Assembly (NCBI GenBank): GCA_025677815.1
Contig: JAIXMP010000037.1
Span: 310,001-374,000 of the forward strand
Reading direction: 5' to 3'
Source of the DNA: Phascolomyces articulosus
Taxonomy: Eukaryota; Mucoromycota; Mucoromycetes; Mucorales; Lichtheimiaceae
DNA: 64,000 nt
The translations under genes were made by a program, and so were the position numbers. The notes below the pieces were generated by a model. It was not told the origin of the DNA. It searched no databases and saw nothing but the letters and a program-made list of their open reading frames with translations. This document shows, piece by piece, positions 62,278-64,000 of this stretch (positions are counted from its first letter, which is position 1; the number at the start of each line of letters is the position of its first letter).

Positions 62278-62669
62278 GATTCGTGCGCCTGGGGTGGCAA
62301 AAAGATGTAAATGCGGTGATAAAAAAAGAATTTTTTCCGAACTTGTGAATATAAAAGTAATAGGGCTATTATGAGATTAACATTATATATAATAATAAAA
62401 TACTCTCAATAATGTATAAATATGATGGTTACAGTTGAAACAACTAGTTTTGGGTGCTTGCAATGATAAGGTGATGCTGTTGATTATATTCAATATTTTT
62501 GTCAAGCATCATTGGCAACGTGCATGGCTATTGATGGCTACTATCAGTAACCCTTCTTATACATAAAGAGCAAGGGTGAGAATATCCAAATAAGGTATTT
62601 CTTTTACCTATAATGACATAAACAACTTCTTTTTCATATTTTAATATTGCTGCTATTTATATCAGGTTC

Positions 62670-63895
62670 GTACCCATGTCCATGCCAACAAGGTCATTTT
62701 AATTCAGCATGTGTAGACGTAGAAAAAAATGATTCAGTATCAACCCAACGATACATCAGGTAATATTCGCAAGGGTACTATTTTTTTATCCATGTATGGT
62801 CATCAGACACAAGCTATAGATGCTTACGAAGCAGGTCACGCCTATCTTGAGGATGGCAAAAACGCGCCCTCTCCTGATCAAATACTTGCAAGTCGACTTT
62901 TTAATGGAAAAACAGACGCTGTGACAAAAAATGGAATCAAAATGATATTTTTTATCAAGACTTCCAGGCTAATGTGCTTATGGTATCATCGTGGTTGGAA
63001 AAGCGTGAAAAGATTGTATGTTTGGTCATGTCAAGAGTCTTGCACCAAGAATCACTTCATTGTAGTAAAATGTGGAAGACCATTTAGTGGATAAGAGTAA
63101 TGAAGATCTACAGTTGATGGGCGTTGTTCGACAATTACACATTACATCCAGAATACCCGCAGCAAAGCAGCAAGATTAGTTTTCTTAAATCACATGAAAA
63201 AATCGTCCCAAAAAGATTGTCGATTACATTAACAGATAAAATTATATGATGATAAAAATAATTGACAAAAATAGAGCCCAAGTACCCTCTCTATTTTACC
63301 CCTTGTAATGAAGAATCGCGAAACCTCTAAACGCCTTTACGCCAATGAAGAAGAGTATGAAGCATTTTATTCAGAATATCTTCATGGTCCACTTCAGCGA
63401 CTGAAGACATTGACCTCTTGGCTATATCCTGGAATATAAGAAATCATGTTTCAATTAATACCTAAATCAGCTGCATTGACATTTTTTGGATTAACGGATG
63501 TATACAACATGAATTAAGTTTGCAATAAGTTAACGACCATGCCTCCACCTATCATGGTTGGAATGACTGCGACAACAGTATCTTACTATCATGGATTTTT
63601 AACGCAATTATTTCAAAGATATGCCCAAATATATATTACGTCACAAGTACTAGTATCATCAGTTGAATTTATTGGATTCATCAACTGCATAGATATTGCC
63701 TAGGAATTACTTGATATAGTTGGAAATATAAAGACATTAACTGATATTTGTCTAAAGGCACTGGACAATGTCTCAACTAGTGGGATCAAGCACTTTCTCA
63801 ACAAACTTAAAGATCAATTAAAGGTTGCTAATCTCGCATATATGCTGTGGGTACTGTTGTGTCTCCTGGGGCTCATCATTGTTTGGTTTATCTAG
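62670..63895 (+). pseudogene. broken coding region of unknown identity
   Basis: Pieces of plausible protein lie in shifting frames, with stops between. Around 62670-62760 reads PCPCQQGHFNSACVDVEKND; 62763-62930 reads GNIRKGTIFLSMYGHQTQ and on; 62940-63090 reads WNQNDIFYQDFQANVLM in another frame; 63310-63440 reads ETSKRLYANEEEYEAFYSEY; 63540-63890 reads MPPPIMVGMTATTVSYYHGF and ends in a hydrophobic helix, LWVLLCLLGLIIVWFI. The composition of these pieces differs from the random A+T-rich frames nearby, and the end looks like a tail-anchored or membrane segment. I do not recognise a family. It could be one decayed gene, two gene relics, or a multi-exon gene whose introns I cannot place. Confidence 0.3.
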
Positions 63896-64000
63896 AATAG
63901 GATGAGTTGGAAAATCTATTAGATCAAGGCATCTGAGCATTCATTGAAAGGATGGTAGTAAATAAGAAAAGAAGGTTATCCAAATTAGTGATAAAAAACT
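63896..64000. other. window end, nothing recognised
   Basis: About 100 bases of A+T-rich DNA after the last stop of the broken coding region. Confidence 0.3.

Noticed and set aside
55727..62285. 8-bp target duplication of the KDZ element
   Set aside because: The eight bases outside each end (TCTGAGTT and GATTCGTG) do not match at any shift I tried.

Overview
The window looks like nuclear DNA of an early-diverging filamentous fungus, most probably a member of the Mucoromycota (Mucorales-like). The reasons are A+T-rich intergenic DNA, many short A+T-rich GT-AG introns, pyrimidine-rich 5' leaders, and a mixture of conserved eukaryotic housekeeping genes with fungal families (acetate-channel family Gpr1/Fun34/YaaH, Dal5/Tna1-like MFS permeases, Hrq1 helicase). 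The genus cannot be fixed from the sequence alone. No tRNA, rRNA or CRISPR was recognised.

Housekeeping block (0.4-20.2 kb): myo-inositol oxygenase (-), a Mak5/DDX24-type DEAD-box helicase (+) convergent with ribosomal protein eL18 (-), a mitochondrial-type class II lysyl-tRNA synthetase (+) convergent with an Hrq1-type helicase (-), an orphan 89-residue protein with a clear TATA promoter (+), and Mediator subunit Med19 (+).

Accessory block (21-34.3 kb): first a gene made of seven duplicated C2H2 zinc-finger modules, in which every intron I could place is phase 1. It carries one in-frame stop and one frameshift. Next to it is a roughly 7.1-kb Plavaka/CACTA-like DNA transposon (27183-34313) with matching ends, subterminal repeats and two divergent genes around a palindromic promoter.

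Second housekeeping block (37-54 kb): a Gpr1/Fun34/YaaH transporter, tyrosyl-DNA phosphodiesterase 1 with a UIM-SIM-UIM-like N terminus, two paralogous MFS permeases facing each other, and between them a Gfo/Idh/MocA dehydrogenase and eIF2B delta.

Right end (55.7-64 kb): a roughly 6.5-kb KDZ-superfamily DNA transposon bounded by 102-bp terminal inverted repeats that differ at one position, carrying the transposase and an accessory gene (both -). Beyond it lies a stretch of broken coding sequence that I could not identify. The intergenic regions are long, A+T-rich and mostly featureless; the promoter motifs I could recognise are listed.
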